Shown one piece after another: positions 18,031 through 27,328 of a stretch of DNA of 64,000 bases (positions are counted from its first letter, which is position 1; every line of letters starts with the position of its first letter). The stretch spans positions 143,185-207,184 of the forward strand of contig JADLHM010000098.1 of NCBI GenBank assembly GCA_020848745.1, read 5' to 3'. A program made the position numbers and the translations under genes. The notes beneath the pieces are model-generated. The model was not told the origin of the DNA. It saw nothing but the letters and a program-made list of their open reading frames with translations, and made no database searches. Origin of the DNA: Deltaproteobacteria bacterium (lineage in GTDB: Bacteria; Desulfobacterota; Binatia; UTPRO1).

Positions 18031-21000
18031 ATGACCGAACGTCGTACCCCGAATGCTCCTGCTCTGGTCGTCGTGTTGTCGTTCGCGTATCTCGCGATGC
18101 TGGTGCCATCGATCGCTGTGGGAGGTGTCTGGGAGGGCGATGGACCACCAAGCGGTAGCGTGCTGTCCATCGCATTCGACCCGGCCGATACCGACACCAT
18201 CTACATCGGTCCCGAAGTCGATGGTCTCTTCAAGAGCACGAACGCCGGCGTCAATTGGACTCGGGTGGATGGCCCTTGGGAGGCGTCCTCTGCACGCGTC
18301 TTCCTCTCGATCGTGTTCGACAGCGGCAATCCGGGCGTCATGGTGGCTTGCGTAGCGGCGGACATTGCCGCCAATGGCAGCGTTTACCGATCGACGAACG
18401 GCGGAACGACGTGGCAATACGCCGGCGTGTCCGGGTGTCGCGTGTTGGCGGCGGCCCCGTCGAGCCCAGGGACGATGTACGTCAGTCTCGGAAGTGGAAC
18501 CGGGGGCATCAGGCGCAGCCTCGACGGTGGCGCCACCTGGAGTCTTCAGGCGTCCAACATCGGGTATATCTACGGCGTTGCCGTCGATCCGATGAACGCG
18601 TCCGTCCTGTACGCGGCGACCGGCGACAACGGGATCATCAAGTCCATCGATGGCGGTGCGAATTGGACCGCCGCGAACACCGGCGTCGCGACGACCCAAC
18701 TGATTTCCGTCGCCGTGGACGCGACGGATCCCACCCATCTCTACGCGGGCACGGCGGATGGCCGGGTCTACGTATCGGGTAATGGCGCGTCGAGCTGGGT
18801 GCTGACGGGATCCGGGGTCGCGGGCCGGATCGTCAAGGCGATCGCGATCGACCCGACCGTCGGTACCACCGTCTATGTCGCCGGGTACGACGGCGTCGCG
18901 AAGAGCATCGATGGGGGCAACTCCTGGAACCTCGTTTTCGACGGAAGCTACGTGTTCACCATCGCGCTCGAGCCCGGCAATCCCGCGCGTCTCATCGCTG
19001 GCCTCAACAACTTCGGCGTCGCCATCACCGACGATGCCGGCGCGTCATGGGGGCTCGAAGGGCCGCCGTGGATCGCCAGGGGTGTGGCGTTGGATCCCTC
19101 GAACCCGTCGATTCTGTACGCAGCCAGCGAGGCGGCGAGGGGACTGTACCGAACGTCGGACGAGGGTGTGACGTGGCAGCGCCTTCCGATCGGTGGCCTC
19201 ACCGACGACGTCTTCTGGGACATCGCGATCGATCCCAACGACAGCGACACTCTTTACGCTTCGGGATGGGGAGCCACCAACAAGTCCACCGACGGTGGTC
19301 TGACCTGGGGGCCAATCAATCTCGGCGGGCGTCGGGTCGAGCTCGCTCCGGGCGGGCTCTACGGGTATGGCGGCGCCCTCGTGCGCAGCGTGGATGGTGG
19401 CGCGACGTCGCAGAACATCGCTCCGCCAACGGGCATCGTCGAAGACATCGCCGTGATCGACGCCAATACGATCTACGCAGCCGTCTTCAATGGCTCCTCG
19501 GGCGTGCAGAAGACCGTCGACGGCGGCGTGACATGGTCTCCTACCGCGTTCGTGGGGGATTCTTTCGCCGTCGCACCCGACCCGACCCAACCGAACGTGG
19601 TGTACGCCGGAAGCGGTAACGCGGTCTTCCGAACCAGTGATGGAGGCGCGATATGGAGCCTCGCCTTCAGCGTGGGCGGGGGAACCGTGGGGTCGCTGTG
19701 GGTCGATCCGGCCGCACCCGATCGCCTGTACGCTGCCGCCGATACCGCCGTCGTCGTGGCGCGGCTCGTCAGCGGGAGCTTCGTGACCAGTCGACACGAG
19801 CTCGAGGGTGCGCATGCGCTGGACATGGTGGTCGATGCGCCGGGAGGTCGGCTCTTCGTCGCCACCTCGGGCTCGGGTGTTCTGCGCCTGGTTCCCGTGT
19901 GTCAGGACGGTCTCCTCGACCCCGGGGAAGCGTGCGACGACGGCAACGGCTTCACCGGCGATTGCTGTGCGCCGTCGTGCGCCGACGAGGCCAACGGGAG
20001 TCCGTGCGAGGACGGCTTGTTTTGTACGGCGAGCGACACGTGCTCCTCGGCGGCTTGTGTGGCGGGCGGACCGCGCGACTGTTCCGCGACCTCGGGGACG
20101 TGTGCGACTGGTGAGTGCAACGAGGCGCAGGATGTTTGCGAGCCGGCGCCGCAAAATGGCGGCCCGTGCAGTGACGGCAGCGCGTGCACGACAAGCGATC
20201 AGTGCGTCGTGGGTCAGTGCGTCGGTACGTCTTCCCTGTGTGGTGACGGCAACATCTCGCCGGGGTGCCTGGAAGAGTGCGACGACGGCGGAACGACGGA
20301 CGGCAACGGTTGCTCGGCCGGCTGTCACGTCGAGACGGGCTGGTCCTGCTCGGGGACGCCGTCGGTGTGCATTGCGATCTGCGGCAACGGGACCCTCGAT
20401 GCGGGGGAAGCCTGCGACGACGGCGATCTCGGGAGTCTCGACGGTTGCACGGGAACGTGCACGGTCGAGCCGGGCTGGACTTGTCCCGGTTCGCCGAGCG
20501 TCTGCGCCGCGGTCTGCGGCGACGGCCTCCGGGTCGGGAACGAGCAATGCGACGCGGGCGACGCCGACGACGGCGACGCAGACGGCTGTGAGGCCAACTG
20601 CACGCTGACGCCGAAGACCGCGACGGATACCGCCGTGCCCGCGGGTACGGTGAGCAGCGACGTCGAAGGGAACGGGGCCACCGCGCTCGATCCGCTGGAG
20701 ACCGGGGTCACGACGCCGACCGGCGGGACCGTCAGCATCACGCGTCAACCGACGAGCGGCACTGGTGGTGCGGGCTTCGGGCTCCTCGGCCAGGAGCTGA
20801 TCATCACCGCGCCGCCGTCGACCGCCGCAGCACCGCTACGCTTCGCCTTCACCATCGATCCGTCGCTAGCGCCGGGCCTGACGCCCGCGAACATTCCGGT
20901 CTTCCGCAACGGCGCGGAGGTGCTCGCCTGCACCGGTCCCGCCGGGGAAGCGTCGCCCGATCCTTGCGTGACCAGCCGCGGCCTGCACGCGAACGGCGAG

Positions 21001-21582
21001 GACATCGAGATCGTCGTGCTGACCTCGGCGGCGAGCACTTGGACCTTCGCGGTCGATGTCTGCGGGTCGGCTCCACGTCTCGACTGTCGGATACCGATCC
21101 AGAGCGGTAAGGCGTCGTTCCAAATCAAGAACGCGGCCGATGCGGCCAAGGATCAGCTGCAATGGAAGTGGCTGAAGGGCGCGGCGACGAGCGGCGGCGA
21201 TTTCGGCGATCCGACGGCGATCACCGACTACACGCTCTGCGTCTACGATGCGGGTGACCTGTATCTACGTTTGGCCGTGCCGTCCGCCGGCACCTGTGCC
21301 GGGAAGGCGTGCTGGGCCGCCAAGTCCGGGAGTTTCAGCTACAAGGACAAGGCGGGCGTCGCCGACGGCGTGCAGCAGTTGCAGCTGAAGGCCGGCGTCC
21401 CCGCTGGAAAGGCGAAGATCCAGCTGAAGGGGAAGGGCGGAGGCCTTGCGCTGCCGATACCCCTCGCCATCACGCCACCGGTCACGGTACAGCTCCGCGC
21501 CTCGAACGGCACCTGCTGGGGCGCGACATACAGCAGCCCAAGCAAGAACGATCCAGCTGCGTTCGCGGCCAAGGCGGATTGA
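18031..21582 (+). CDS. Secreted BNR/sortilin-repeat protein with DUF4215 repeats and modules A and B
   Basis: An 1183-residue secreted protein. After a signal peptide (residues about 9-30), residues 40-620 form many BNR/VPS10-type blades, each with a 'STDGGxTW' Asp-box and a 'VDPxNPxxLYA' strand, so a large propeller is expected. Residues about 623-865 are Cys-rich, including several DUF4215 repeats (GEACDDGD, GCTGTCTVE). Module A (about 870-1010) and module B (about 1011-1183) close the protein, as in the preceding gene. GGGAG lies 10 bases before the ATG. Asp-box propellers often bind glycans or proteins; no sialidase catalytic Arg triad or Tyr is evident, so enzymatic activity is unlikely. 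Confidence 0.85.
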   Translation: MTERRTPNAPALVVVLSFAYLAMLVPSIAVGGVWEGDGPPSGSVLSIAFDPADTDTIYIGPEVDGLFKSTNAGVNWTRVDGPWEASSARVFLSIVFDSGNPGVMVACVAADIAANGSVYRSTNGGTTWQYAGVSGCRVLAAAPSSPGTMYVSLGSGTGGIRRSLDGGATWSLQASNIGYIYGVAVDPMNASVLYAATGDNGIIKSIDGGANWTAANTGVATTQLISVAVDATDPTHLYAGTADGRVYVSGNGASSWVLTGSGVAGRIVKAIAIDPTVGTTVYVAGYDGVAKSIDGGNSWNLVFDGSYVFTIALEPGNPARLIAGLNNFGVAITDDAGASWGLEGPPWIARGVALDPSNPSILYAASEAARGLYRTSDEGVTWQRLPIGGLTDDVFWDIAIDPNDSDTLYASGWGATNKSTDGGLTWGPINLGGRRVELAPGGLYGYGGALVRSVDGGATSQNIAPPTGIVEDIAVIDANTIYAAVFNGSSGVQKTVDGGVTWSPTAFVGDSFAVAPDPTQPNVVYAGSGNAVFRTSDGGAIWSLAFSVGGGTVGSLWVDPAAPDRLYAAADTAVVVARLVSGSFVTSRHELEGAHALDMVVDAPGGRLFVATSGSGVLRLVPVCQDGLLDPGEACDDGNGFTGDCCAPSCADEANGSPCEDGLFCTASDTCSSAACVAGGPRDCSATSGTCATGECNEAQDVCEPAPQNGGPCSDGSACTTSDQCVVGQCVGTSSLCGDGNISPGCLEECDDGGTTDGNGCSAGCHVETGWSCSGTPSVCIAICGNGTLDAGEACDDGDLGSLDGCTGTCTVEPGWTCPGSPSVCAAVCGDGLRVGNEQCDAGDADDGDADGCEANCTLTPKTATDTAVPAGTVSSDVEGNGATALDPLETGVTTPTGGTVSITRQPTSGTGGAGFGLLGQELIITAPPSTAAAPLRFAFTIDPSLAPGLTPANIPVFRNGAEVLACTGPAGEASPDPCVTSRGLHANGEDIEIVVLTSAASTWTFAVDVCGSAPRLDCRIPIQSGKASFQIKNAADAAKDQLQWKWLKGAATSGGDFGDPTAITDYTLCVYDAGDLYLRLAVPSAGTCAGKACWAAKSGSFSYKDKAGVADGVQQLQLKAGVPAGKAKIQLKGKGGGLALPIPLAITPPVTVQLRASNGTCWGATYSSPSKNDPAAFAAKAD

Positions 21583-21611
21583 GGATTCGAGGAACGAGGC
21601 CTACGCGAATG

Positions 21612-21824
21612 CTACCGCTCGACAGATACCTCCTCGAGGATCACGTCCTTGAAGACCCCGGGGTCGCCGAGGCGTTTGGCGGCATCCAGGATCTCGATCC
21701 CCGCAAGATGCCCATCCGCGTCGTAGTCGGCGGCGATGCCATCGGCGAGATGCTGCGTCGTGACGGGGGTGTCCTTGAAGCGGATGTAGAGCGCGTCGAC
21801 GGCGTGGTCGTAGGTGATCTTCAC
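21612..21824 (-). CDS. DUF2283 protein
   Basis: A 70-residue protein beginning MKITYDHAVDALYIRF and continuing with DYDADGHLAGIEILDA, the complete signature of DUF2283. These small proteins are usually paired with a DUF4258 partner in what looks like a toxin-antitoxin-type module. That partner remains here only as a short C-terminal piece 10 bases upstream. GAAGGAG precedes the start. It converges on the 1183-residue gene. Confidence 0.8.
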   Translation of the reverse strand: MKITYDHAVDALYIRFKDTPVTTQHLADGIAADYDADGHLAGIEILDAAKRLGDPGVFKDVILEEVSVER

Positions 21825-21834
21825 GATGGCTCCT

Positions 21835-21960
21835 TCAGAAGAAGTAGACGTACACGGTCACGACGACGATCGCATCTGCCTCGTCGACGAAGATCGGCCG
21901 CACCTGCTTCATGCCATACCACTTCCCGTTCCAGTCTGCCTGGAATCGAAAGTCCGTCAC
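21835..21960 (-). pseudogene. Truncated DUF4258-like partner gene
   Basis: A 41-residue open frame from a GTG, containing WNGKWYGMKQVRPIFVDEAD and ending VVVTVYVYFF. It resembles the last part of DUF4258 proteins, which normally have 80-100 residues with conserved His and Arg near the N-terminus; those are missing. The upstream DNA is taken up by the start of the gene at 22024. It directly precedes the DUF2283 gene. It could also be a very short real gene. Confidence 0.5.
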
Positions 21961-22023
21961 ACTGGATGAGAACGATGGCGCACGATTCAATGACGAAACG
22001 GATCGAGGAAAGGCTCTTCGGAC

Positions 22024-24018
22024 ATGAACAAGATGAATAGGAACACGATGAGCGTCACCATCTGCCGCCTCGCTGCCGTGATGCTGCTCGCAACGGCGAT
22101 CATCGCGCCGCGCGCGCACGCCTACCGGGCGACCTTCACCGTCGACAAATGCCTCGCGGGCAAAATCAAGACGCTCGGCAAGGACGCCGCCGCGCAGACG
22201 GGGTGCCAGAGCAAGGCGGCGGCGAAGGACGACCCGCTCGCCGGCGAGTGCGTGACCAAGGCGAGCGCCAAGCTGACGGACGGTTTCGCGAAGCTCGATA
22301 CGAAGTACCCGTCCTGCACCGGCGGCACCGGGAACGGCGCCGGGTTCGCGGCCCGGACGCTCGCGTACGGGGGCACCGTCGCAACGGTGGTCGGGTCCAC
22401 CCCGGGCGGCAGCAAGTGCGACGCCGCGAAGAACAAGTGCGTCGGGAAGTACGTCGCCGGCATCACCGGCTGCTACGCGAAGGCCGCCGGCAAGACCGGC
22501 ACCGTCGACAACGCGCCGGGCGGGTGTACGGCCAAGACCGCGGCGAAGCTCGTCGATGGCCTCAAGGGCTGCCTCGACAAGGGCGCCGCCGCCGGTGACT
22601 GCGCGAACCCCGGCACCCAGGGCACGACGCTCAAGGCCGCCGCCGACGTCTTCATCGACACCCAGGCTTGCATCCTCGATCCGGCGGGCGCGCTCGCGCG
22701 GCCCGAGGATCCCGTCGTGCTCACCGGCGCCGACATCGCGAGCCTGAACGGTATCGCGCCGGCCGACCTCGTGGCCTTCCGCTACGACGGCGGATGGGAA
22801 CAGGTGCCCGTGCAGGTGGACGAGCGCGCTGTCGTCAGCTTCGATGACGTCTACGACCACGCCGGGGGCAGCCCCTGGTGCGGTGGCAACTGCGGCGGCG
22901 GCTTCACCCGGCTCGACTACACGGACGCCGGGACCTTCACGGGACCCGATCCCGACGCGACCATCGACGCCGACGACGAGATCGTCTTCATGGCGGCCGA
23001 CGCGGGAGCGGCGAGGGCGGGCATGGCGCCCGCGCCGGCGGACGTCGTCGCCGGTACCGGCCTCGAGCTCACGATCGTCGACCCCCTGAGCTGCGGAACC
23101 GGATACGTCTACCTCTTCCAGCAAACCGGCGCGCTCGATCCCTCGGCCGGCGAGCAGTACGTGACCTACGATTTCGACCTGCTCTCGGGGCCGTATCTCA
23201 CGACGTACAACCTCACGACCGATCCGAACCCCGAGGACACCACCATCACGACCGACGTCTACGCGCGTCACTTCATCGACCGCTGGGTGCAAGACGAGCT
23301 GCACATCGTCAAGGGAGGCGCGACCGGCGTCGACATCCTCGACCGCCACAAGACGCAGTTCTGGCCCGACAACTGCTTCCGAACGGAGGACTCGTTCACC
23401 GGCCGCGACGGCTCGACCGACATCGAAGGCGCGTTCGTCGCGAACCGTGCCGGGCCCGTGCGCGCCATCCGTTCCTATGTCGGCGCCAACAGCGGGCCGC
23501 GCTCGCAACGCCAGCACCTCTACTATCGCGGCCGGGAGGACGAGACGAGCTTCCTGCGCGTGCACGGTATCCCCTCGATCATGGTCTTCCACGACTACAG
23601 CGCGGCTGCGTCCGGCATGACCTACGCGAACGACAACAACCCGAGCGGCGTCACCATCGACGGCACGCCGGACGTGGTGACGCCGGGTGAGCTCGATTGG
23701 GAGCTCGTCACCGGCCCGCAAGGCTCGCTCGTGGTCGCGGGCTGGGTCGAAACGAATCTCACCGTCACGCTGACGTCCTTCTACCGCGACGACGCGAGCT
23801 CGATGAATTGCACCGGCGACGACACGTCGTCGTTCGGCGCGAGCGGCGCCTACGTCGACGGCGGCATCGCGGACACCGAGCCTTTTGGGCTCGGCAACTA
23901 CCTGAACGGCATCCGCGTGCTGTACTACGACGCGCCGGGGCTCACCGCGGCGGACGCCGCGACGCGCAGCGCGTGGGCGCGCACGCCGCTCGTGCCCGTC
24001 GCGAGCGCGTGGCCGTGA
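22024..24018 (+). CDS. Secreted protein with Cys/Lys-rich N-terminal repeats, function unknown
   Basis: A 664-residue protein. A signal peptide (about 10-38, ending PRAHA) is followed by a Cys/Lys/Ala-rich helical region (about 40-235). There Cys recur in spaced pairs (CLAGKIK..., GCQSKAAAK, GECVTKASAKL, CVGKYVAGITGCYAK). Residues about 236-664 form a large domain I do not recognise, opening LTGADIASLNGIAPADLVAF and holding many Asp/Gly turns; it has no obvious catalytic motif. It lacks modules A and B. A weak purine-rich ribosome site (GAGGAAAGG) lies 10 bases before the ATG. Neighbouring fragments at 24230 show the same style of Cys/Lys helix, so this N-terminal repeat is a local family trait. 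Confidence 0.7.
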   Translation: MNKMNRNTMSVTICRLAAVMLLATAIIAPRAHAYRATFTVDKCLAGKIKTLGKDAAAQTGCQSKAAAKDDPLAGECVTKASAKLTDGFAKLDTKYPSCTGGTGNGAGFAARTLAYGGTVATVVGSTPGGSKCDAAKNKCVGKYVAGITGCYAKAAGKTGTVDNAPGGCTAKTAAKLVDGLKGCLDKGAAAGDCANPGTQGTTLKAAADVFIDTQACILDPAGALARPEDPVVLTGADIASLNGIAPADLVAFRYDGGWEQVPVQVDERAVVSFDDVYDHAGGSPWCGGNCGGGFTRLDYTDAGTFTGPDPDATIDADDEIVFMAADAGAARAGMAPAPADVVAGTGLELTIVDPLSCGTGYVYLFQQTGALDPSAGEQYVTYDFDLLSGPYLTTYNLTTDPNPEDTTITTDVYARHFIDRWVQDELHIVKGGATGVDILDRHKTQFWPDNCFRTEDSFTGRDGSTDIEGAFVANRAGPVRAIRSYVGANSGPRSQRQHLYYRGREDETSFLRVHGIPSIMVFHDYSAAASGMTYANDNNPSGVTIDGTPDVVTPGELDWELVTGPQGSLVVAGWVETNLTVTLTSFYRDDASSMNCTGDDTSSFGASGAYVDGGIADTEPFGLGNYLNGIRVLYYDAPGLTAADAATRSAWARTPLVPVASAWP

Positions 24019-24229
24019 TCGTTGTGAGGGCTGATCGGCAGTTCCTCGAGTTCGTCCGCAGACGAAGTCGCCACGACACCAGAGCGCGGAGAATCGCAAC
24101 ATGACCTTCCAATCCCGTCGACGACCGCGCGAAGCCCGAATGACGACATGCCGTCGTCTCCGGCAGACCCAACGCACCGGCATCGAGCTTTTGGGCAACT
24201 CGGTATGGACTGACCTCGTGCTCCCGTCC

Positions 24230-24433
24230 GGCAGTAAGGGGATCGGTGCGTGCCAGAAGGCGCTCGTGCAGGCCATGCAGAAGTACCACGCACAGGGATC
24301 CAAGGTGCTTCGCAAATGCTGGGCGGCGCGAGACAAGGGCAAGTATTCCGACATCCGTCAAGATGCTTCCGCCGGTGCGGAGTCGCGGTCGTGTTGGTCA
24401 AGTGGTGGAGGGGTGAGTGCCAGACTCAGTTGA
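24230..24433 (+). pseudogene. Fragment of a Cys/Lys helical repeat protein
   Basis: The plus frame reads GACQKALVQAMQKYHAQ, then KVLRKCWAARDKGKYSD, with Cys spaced like the N-terminal helices of the gene at 22024. It then loses similarity after about 24370. There is no signal peptide or good start. It is probably the remnant of a lost paralogue. Confidence 0.4.
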
Positions 24434-24438
24434 AAAGT

Positions 24439-24507
24439 GGGTGGTGACCTCCCACAACGGTGAGACGTTCTCGCGAGGAACGATGTCTCATCAAGGAGGT
24501 CACACCC
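24439..24507 (+). promoter_or_regulatory. Long leader hairpin that buries a Shine-Dalgarno
   Basis: The outer stem pairs GTGACCTCC (24444-24452) with GGAGGTCAC (24495-24503), extended four more pairs past a one-base bulge. The inner stems TGAGAC/GTCTCA (24461-24466, 24485-24490) and CGTTC/GAACG surround TCGCGA. The right outer arm contains the AAGGAGG ribosome site of the 54-codon frame starting at 24508. This would hide the site when folded. Confidence 0.5.
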
Positions 24508-24672
24508 ATGAAGCAGGTGCGACGAATACGGAAGACGGCGCAAGAGAATCGGTTGGTGCGGGCGCGGCTCACGGCAGCGCCTGAGGATGTCACGACGACG
24601 AACGCGAAGGGGGCGTTGATTCAAGCTGAATACTCTCACGCGGATTTCGACCCCCTTTTTCGCTCGGGATGA
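24508..24672 (+). CDS. Small basic protein behind a leader hairpin, unknown
   Basis: A 54-residue open frame with an exceptionally good ribosome site (AAGGAGG, 8 bases before ATG). The N-terminus is basic (KQVRRIRKTAQENRLVRARL) and the C-terminus ends YSHADFDPLFRSG. I do not recognise it. The tail and its DNA could be the leftover of an insertion sequence, since this zone holds several broken genes. The strong leader suggests it was or is translated. Confidence 0.4.
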   Translation: MKQVRRIRKTAQENRLVRARLTAAPEDVTTTNAKGALIQAEYSHADFDPLFRSG

Positions 24673-24705
24673 GTCCGCGTCACCACAACGCGAGGAGGAC
24701 TACCG

Positions 24706-26952
24706 ATGGGACCGTGCGCACGCGTGATGGACGAAGTTGTCTGTAACCTCATCCGTCTGGGGCGTGGAGCCAGACGGTGTGTCGTCAGGGCGAGTGTTCT
24801 GGCGCTCTTGGGGTGGCCCACGCTGGTCGCGGCGAACCCAGGCGATCTGGATTTGTCGTTTGGTACCGGCGGGAAAGTAACGACCGTTCTCGGGTCATTC
24901 TCCGGAATTGTGGACCTCGTCATTCAAAACGACGGCAAGCTCGTAGCGGCTGGGTACACATACGTAGGAGCCGATCAGGAGTTCGCGCTCGCTCGCTACA
25001 ACACCAATGGGACGCTCGATGGCAGTTTCGGATCCGGAGGCACCGTCACAACGACATTCGGGTCGTACATGGAAGGGCATGGGATTGTCTTGCAAAGCGA
25101 CGGAAAGCTGGTCGTGGCAGGCACTGACTACGCGCCTTCGCCCGGACCCATCGTCGTCATGCGCTTCAACACCAATGGGACCCTTGACGGCACGTTCGGG
25201 AGCGGCGGTAAAGCGACAACCGTGATTGGTGGTACAGATAGTGGAGCATTTCCAATTGTGCAGCAGAATGACGGCAAGCTCGTGGTAGCTGGGGGGTCCG
25301 GCAGCAACATGGCGCTCGCGCGCTACAATCCCAACGGCACCCTCGACGGCACGTTCGGCAGCGGCGGCACAGTGACGACAGTTGGGCCCCAGACCGCTTT
25401 CGCGCTCGTCCTGCAAAACGACGGCAAGCTCGTCGCCGCCGGACGCTCCTCCGACGGTCTCGCCTTTGCGCTCGTGCGCTACGATGCCGACGGCACGCTG
25501 GACGGCACCTTCGGCAGCGGCGGAATCGTGACAACCAGCTTCGGATCTTACGCGGGTGTTTTGGGGCTCGTGCTCCAAAGCAACGGCAAACTGGTTGCGG
25601 CGGGTTACGCCTCGGTAGGCCCAACGAACGAGTTCGCACTTGCACGGTACAACCCCGACGGCACGCTCGACGGGAATTTTGGCAGCGGCGGGACCGTGAC
25701 GACCGCGATAGGGTCGGCGGCAGGTGCCAATGCGGTCGTCACGCAGAGCGACGGCAAGCTGATCGCGGGTGGTTTGGCCGAGGTCAGTGGTGTGCTTCAG
25801 TTCGCGCTCGTACGCTACAACTCCGACGGTACGCTCGACGGCACGTTCGGCAGCGGCGGAACCGTGACGACCGCGTCGGGATCGCAGGCGTACGCCAATG
25901 CCCTTCTCCTGCAAGACGACGACAAACTGGTAGCGGCCGGTCTGGCAGGTGGCGAGAACTTCGGGTTCGCACGCTATGAGACCAACGACGTCGCGAGCGG
26001 GGTGGTCGGGGCGAACGCCACCATCACTACGGACAACGAAGGCGATGGAGCGACTGCGAACGACGTAGTAGAAAGCTCCGTAACCTCACCGAACCCAGGA
26101 TCGATCGACATCACCGAGCGCGAATCGCAGACCTCGTCCCCACCCGGATTTGCGCTCCTTGGTGAAGAGGTGCAGATCATGGCGCCACCTGCGAGCGTCG
26201 GGGCGCCGCTGAGCTTGGTTTTTCGCTTGGACGGCGCGATCATTCCCAGCGGTCAGGACGAGACGACGATCGTTGTGTTCAAGGATGGGATCGCCGTGCC
26301 CGCGTGTACGGGCGCCCCCAGCGCCGTCCCCGACCCATGTGTTGCAAACCGGACCCTGGTCGGGGACGACGCAATGCTCACCGTCCTCACGACGACAGCC
26401 AGTGATTGGACCTTCGCAACGACTGAATGTGCTGCGATGCCACAGGTCTGTAGGACGCCGACCGTCAGTGGCAAGGCGTACCTTGCACTCACGAACAAGA
26501 CCCCTGACGATAAAGATGCGTTTCAGTGGAAATGGCTGACCGGTGCGGCAACGACGAAGGCGGAGCTTGGGGATCCTCTACATATGGATAACTATGTCGT
26601 CTGCCTCTACGACGGTGCGGGTCTACGGGCGAAACTTACCGCGTCGGCAGGGGGCATCTGCGCCGGGAAGGACTGCTGGAAGGATAGTCCGAACGGTTAC
26701 AAATACAAAGACAAGGACGCGACGCCGAGCGGGATTACGCAGCTTCAGATCGCCGAAGGCGTGGACGGCAAAGCCAAGATCCAGATCAAAGGCAAGGGTT
26801 CGTACCTCCCCGACCTCAATCTAGCGGCACTCGTGTCTCCCATCATGGTCCAGCTTCATGCCGCGAGCGGCGGGGTCTGCTTCGGAGCGGAGTACACATT
26901 CCCCTCAGCGATCAGCAATGACGCAGTGTCCTTCAAGGACAAAGCGGACTGA
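24706..26952 (+). CDS. Secreted delta-60 repeat protein with modules A and B
   Basis: A 748-residue secreted protein. A GAGGAGGAC ribosome site precedes the ATG, and a signal peptide ends near residue 43 (LVAANPGDLD). Residues about 46-425 are seven to eight delta-60 repeats, each close to 'FALARYNxDGTLDGTFGSGG' followed by 'DGKLVAAG', a beta-propeller-like repeat family. Module A (about 430-575) and module B (about 576-748, with FQWKW, CW, KAKIQIKGKG and CFGAEY) match those of the genes at 15351 and 18031. GC is slightly lower than in neighbours. A half copy of the 19-bp operator (CGTCACC, 24678-24684) lies 22 bases before the start, but its second arm is missing. Confidence 0.85.
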   Translation: MGPCARVMDEVVCNLIRLGRGARRCVVRASVLALLGWPTLVAANPGDLDLSFGTGGKVTTVLGSFSGIVDLVIQNDGKLVAAGYTYVGADQEFALARYNTNGTLDGSFGSGGTVTTTFGSYMEGHGIVLQSDGKLVVAGTDYAPSPGPIVVMRFNTNGTLDGTFGSGGKATTVIGGTDSGAFPIVQQNDGKLVVAGGSGSNMALARYNPNGTLDGTFGSGGTVTTVGPQTAFALVLQNDGKLVAAGRSSDGLAFALVRYDADGTLDGTFGSGGIVTTSFGSYAGVLGLVLQSNGKLVAAGYASVGPTNEFALARYNPDGTLDGNFGSGGTVTTAIGSAAGANAVVTQSDGKLIAGGLAEVSGVLQFALVRYNSDGTLDGTFGSGGTVTTASGSQAYANALLLQDDDKLVAAGLAGGENFGFARYETNDVASGVVGANATITTDNEGDGATANDVVESSVTSPNPGSIDITERESQTSSPPGFALLGEEVQIMAPPASVGAPLSLVFRLDGAIIPSGQDETTIVVFKDGIAVPACTGAPSAVPDPCVANRTLVGDDAMLTVLTTTASDWTFATTECAAMPQVCRTPTVSGKAYLALTNKTPDDKDAFQWKWLTGAATTKAELGDPLHMDNYVVCLYDGAGLRAKLTASAGGICAGKDCWKDSPNGYKYKDKDATPSGITQLQIAEGVDGKAKIQIKGKGSYLPDLNLAALVSPIMVQLHAASGGVCFGAEYTFPSAISNDAVSFKDKAD

Positions 26953-26994
26953 GCCGTCTTGTCTTTCAATACCGATGACGAACCCAATTGACGG

Positions 26995-27246
26995 TCAACT
27001 GGGCGACCCCAGCAACACGGTTCTCGACCGTGCCGCGCGTACAACGCCTTCGTCGCGGAGCTCGACTACGGCACGACGAACATGGACGCGATCGATCGCG
27101 CGCTTGACGGTGCGGAGGAGCGCGGGCTCGCGTTGCACTTCGTCGAGCGTGACGGGATTGGTACCGCCGATCAGTGCGTCTGGGTCGTGGCGCGCGGCAT
27201 CGAGCACATCGAGCCGAGGCAGAGGTTTGATGGGCGTGAATGACAA
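26995..27246 (-). pseudogene. Remnant of an AAA_14 (DUF4143-type) ATPase
   Basis: Reads LPRLDVLDAARHDPDALI, then VTLDEVQREPALLRTVKRAID. This is the Walker B and 'DEVQR.P.LL..VK' signature of AAA_14 ATPases that carry a C-terminal DUF4143. The Walker A part and the DUF4143 half are absent, and the end drifts out of similarity. Intact members are about 400 residues; only about 80 remain. Confidence 0.6.
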
Positions 27247-27255
27247 TCATTCACG
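27235..27255. promoter_or_regulatory. Short perfect inverted repeat
   Basis: CGTGAATGA-CAA-TCATTCACG, 9-bp arms with a 3-base loop, at the 5' edge of the AAA_14 remnant. It could be an old operator or a terminator stem. It is AT-richer than its surroundings. Confidence 0.35.
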
Positions 27256-27283
27256 TCATGAATGATCAACAGCAGCGTGAGGC

Positions 27284-27302
27284 TGTCACCATTTGGGTGA
27301 CG
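27284..27302. promoter_or_regulatory. Operator site C, 19-bp inverted repeat
   Basis: TGTCACC-ATTTG-GGTGACG; all but the outermost pair of the 7-bp arms are conserved, with the same 5-base spacing as sites A, B and D. It lies 26 bases before the orphan module B fragment, so it may mark the promoter of a deleted secreted-protein gene. Confidence 0.55.
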
Positions 27303-27328
27303 ATTGCACGGTCGGGTTCCGATAAGCG

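Noticed and set aside
24678..24684. Operator half-site CGTCACC before the delta-60 gene
   Set aside because: The second arm is absent (GCGAGGA in place of GGTGACG), so it is not counted as a fifth site.
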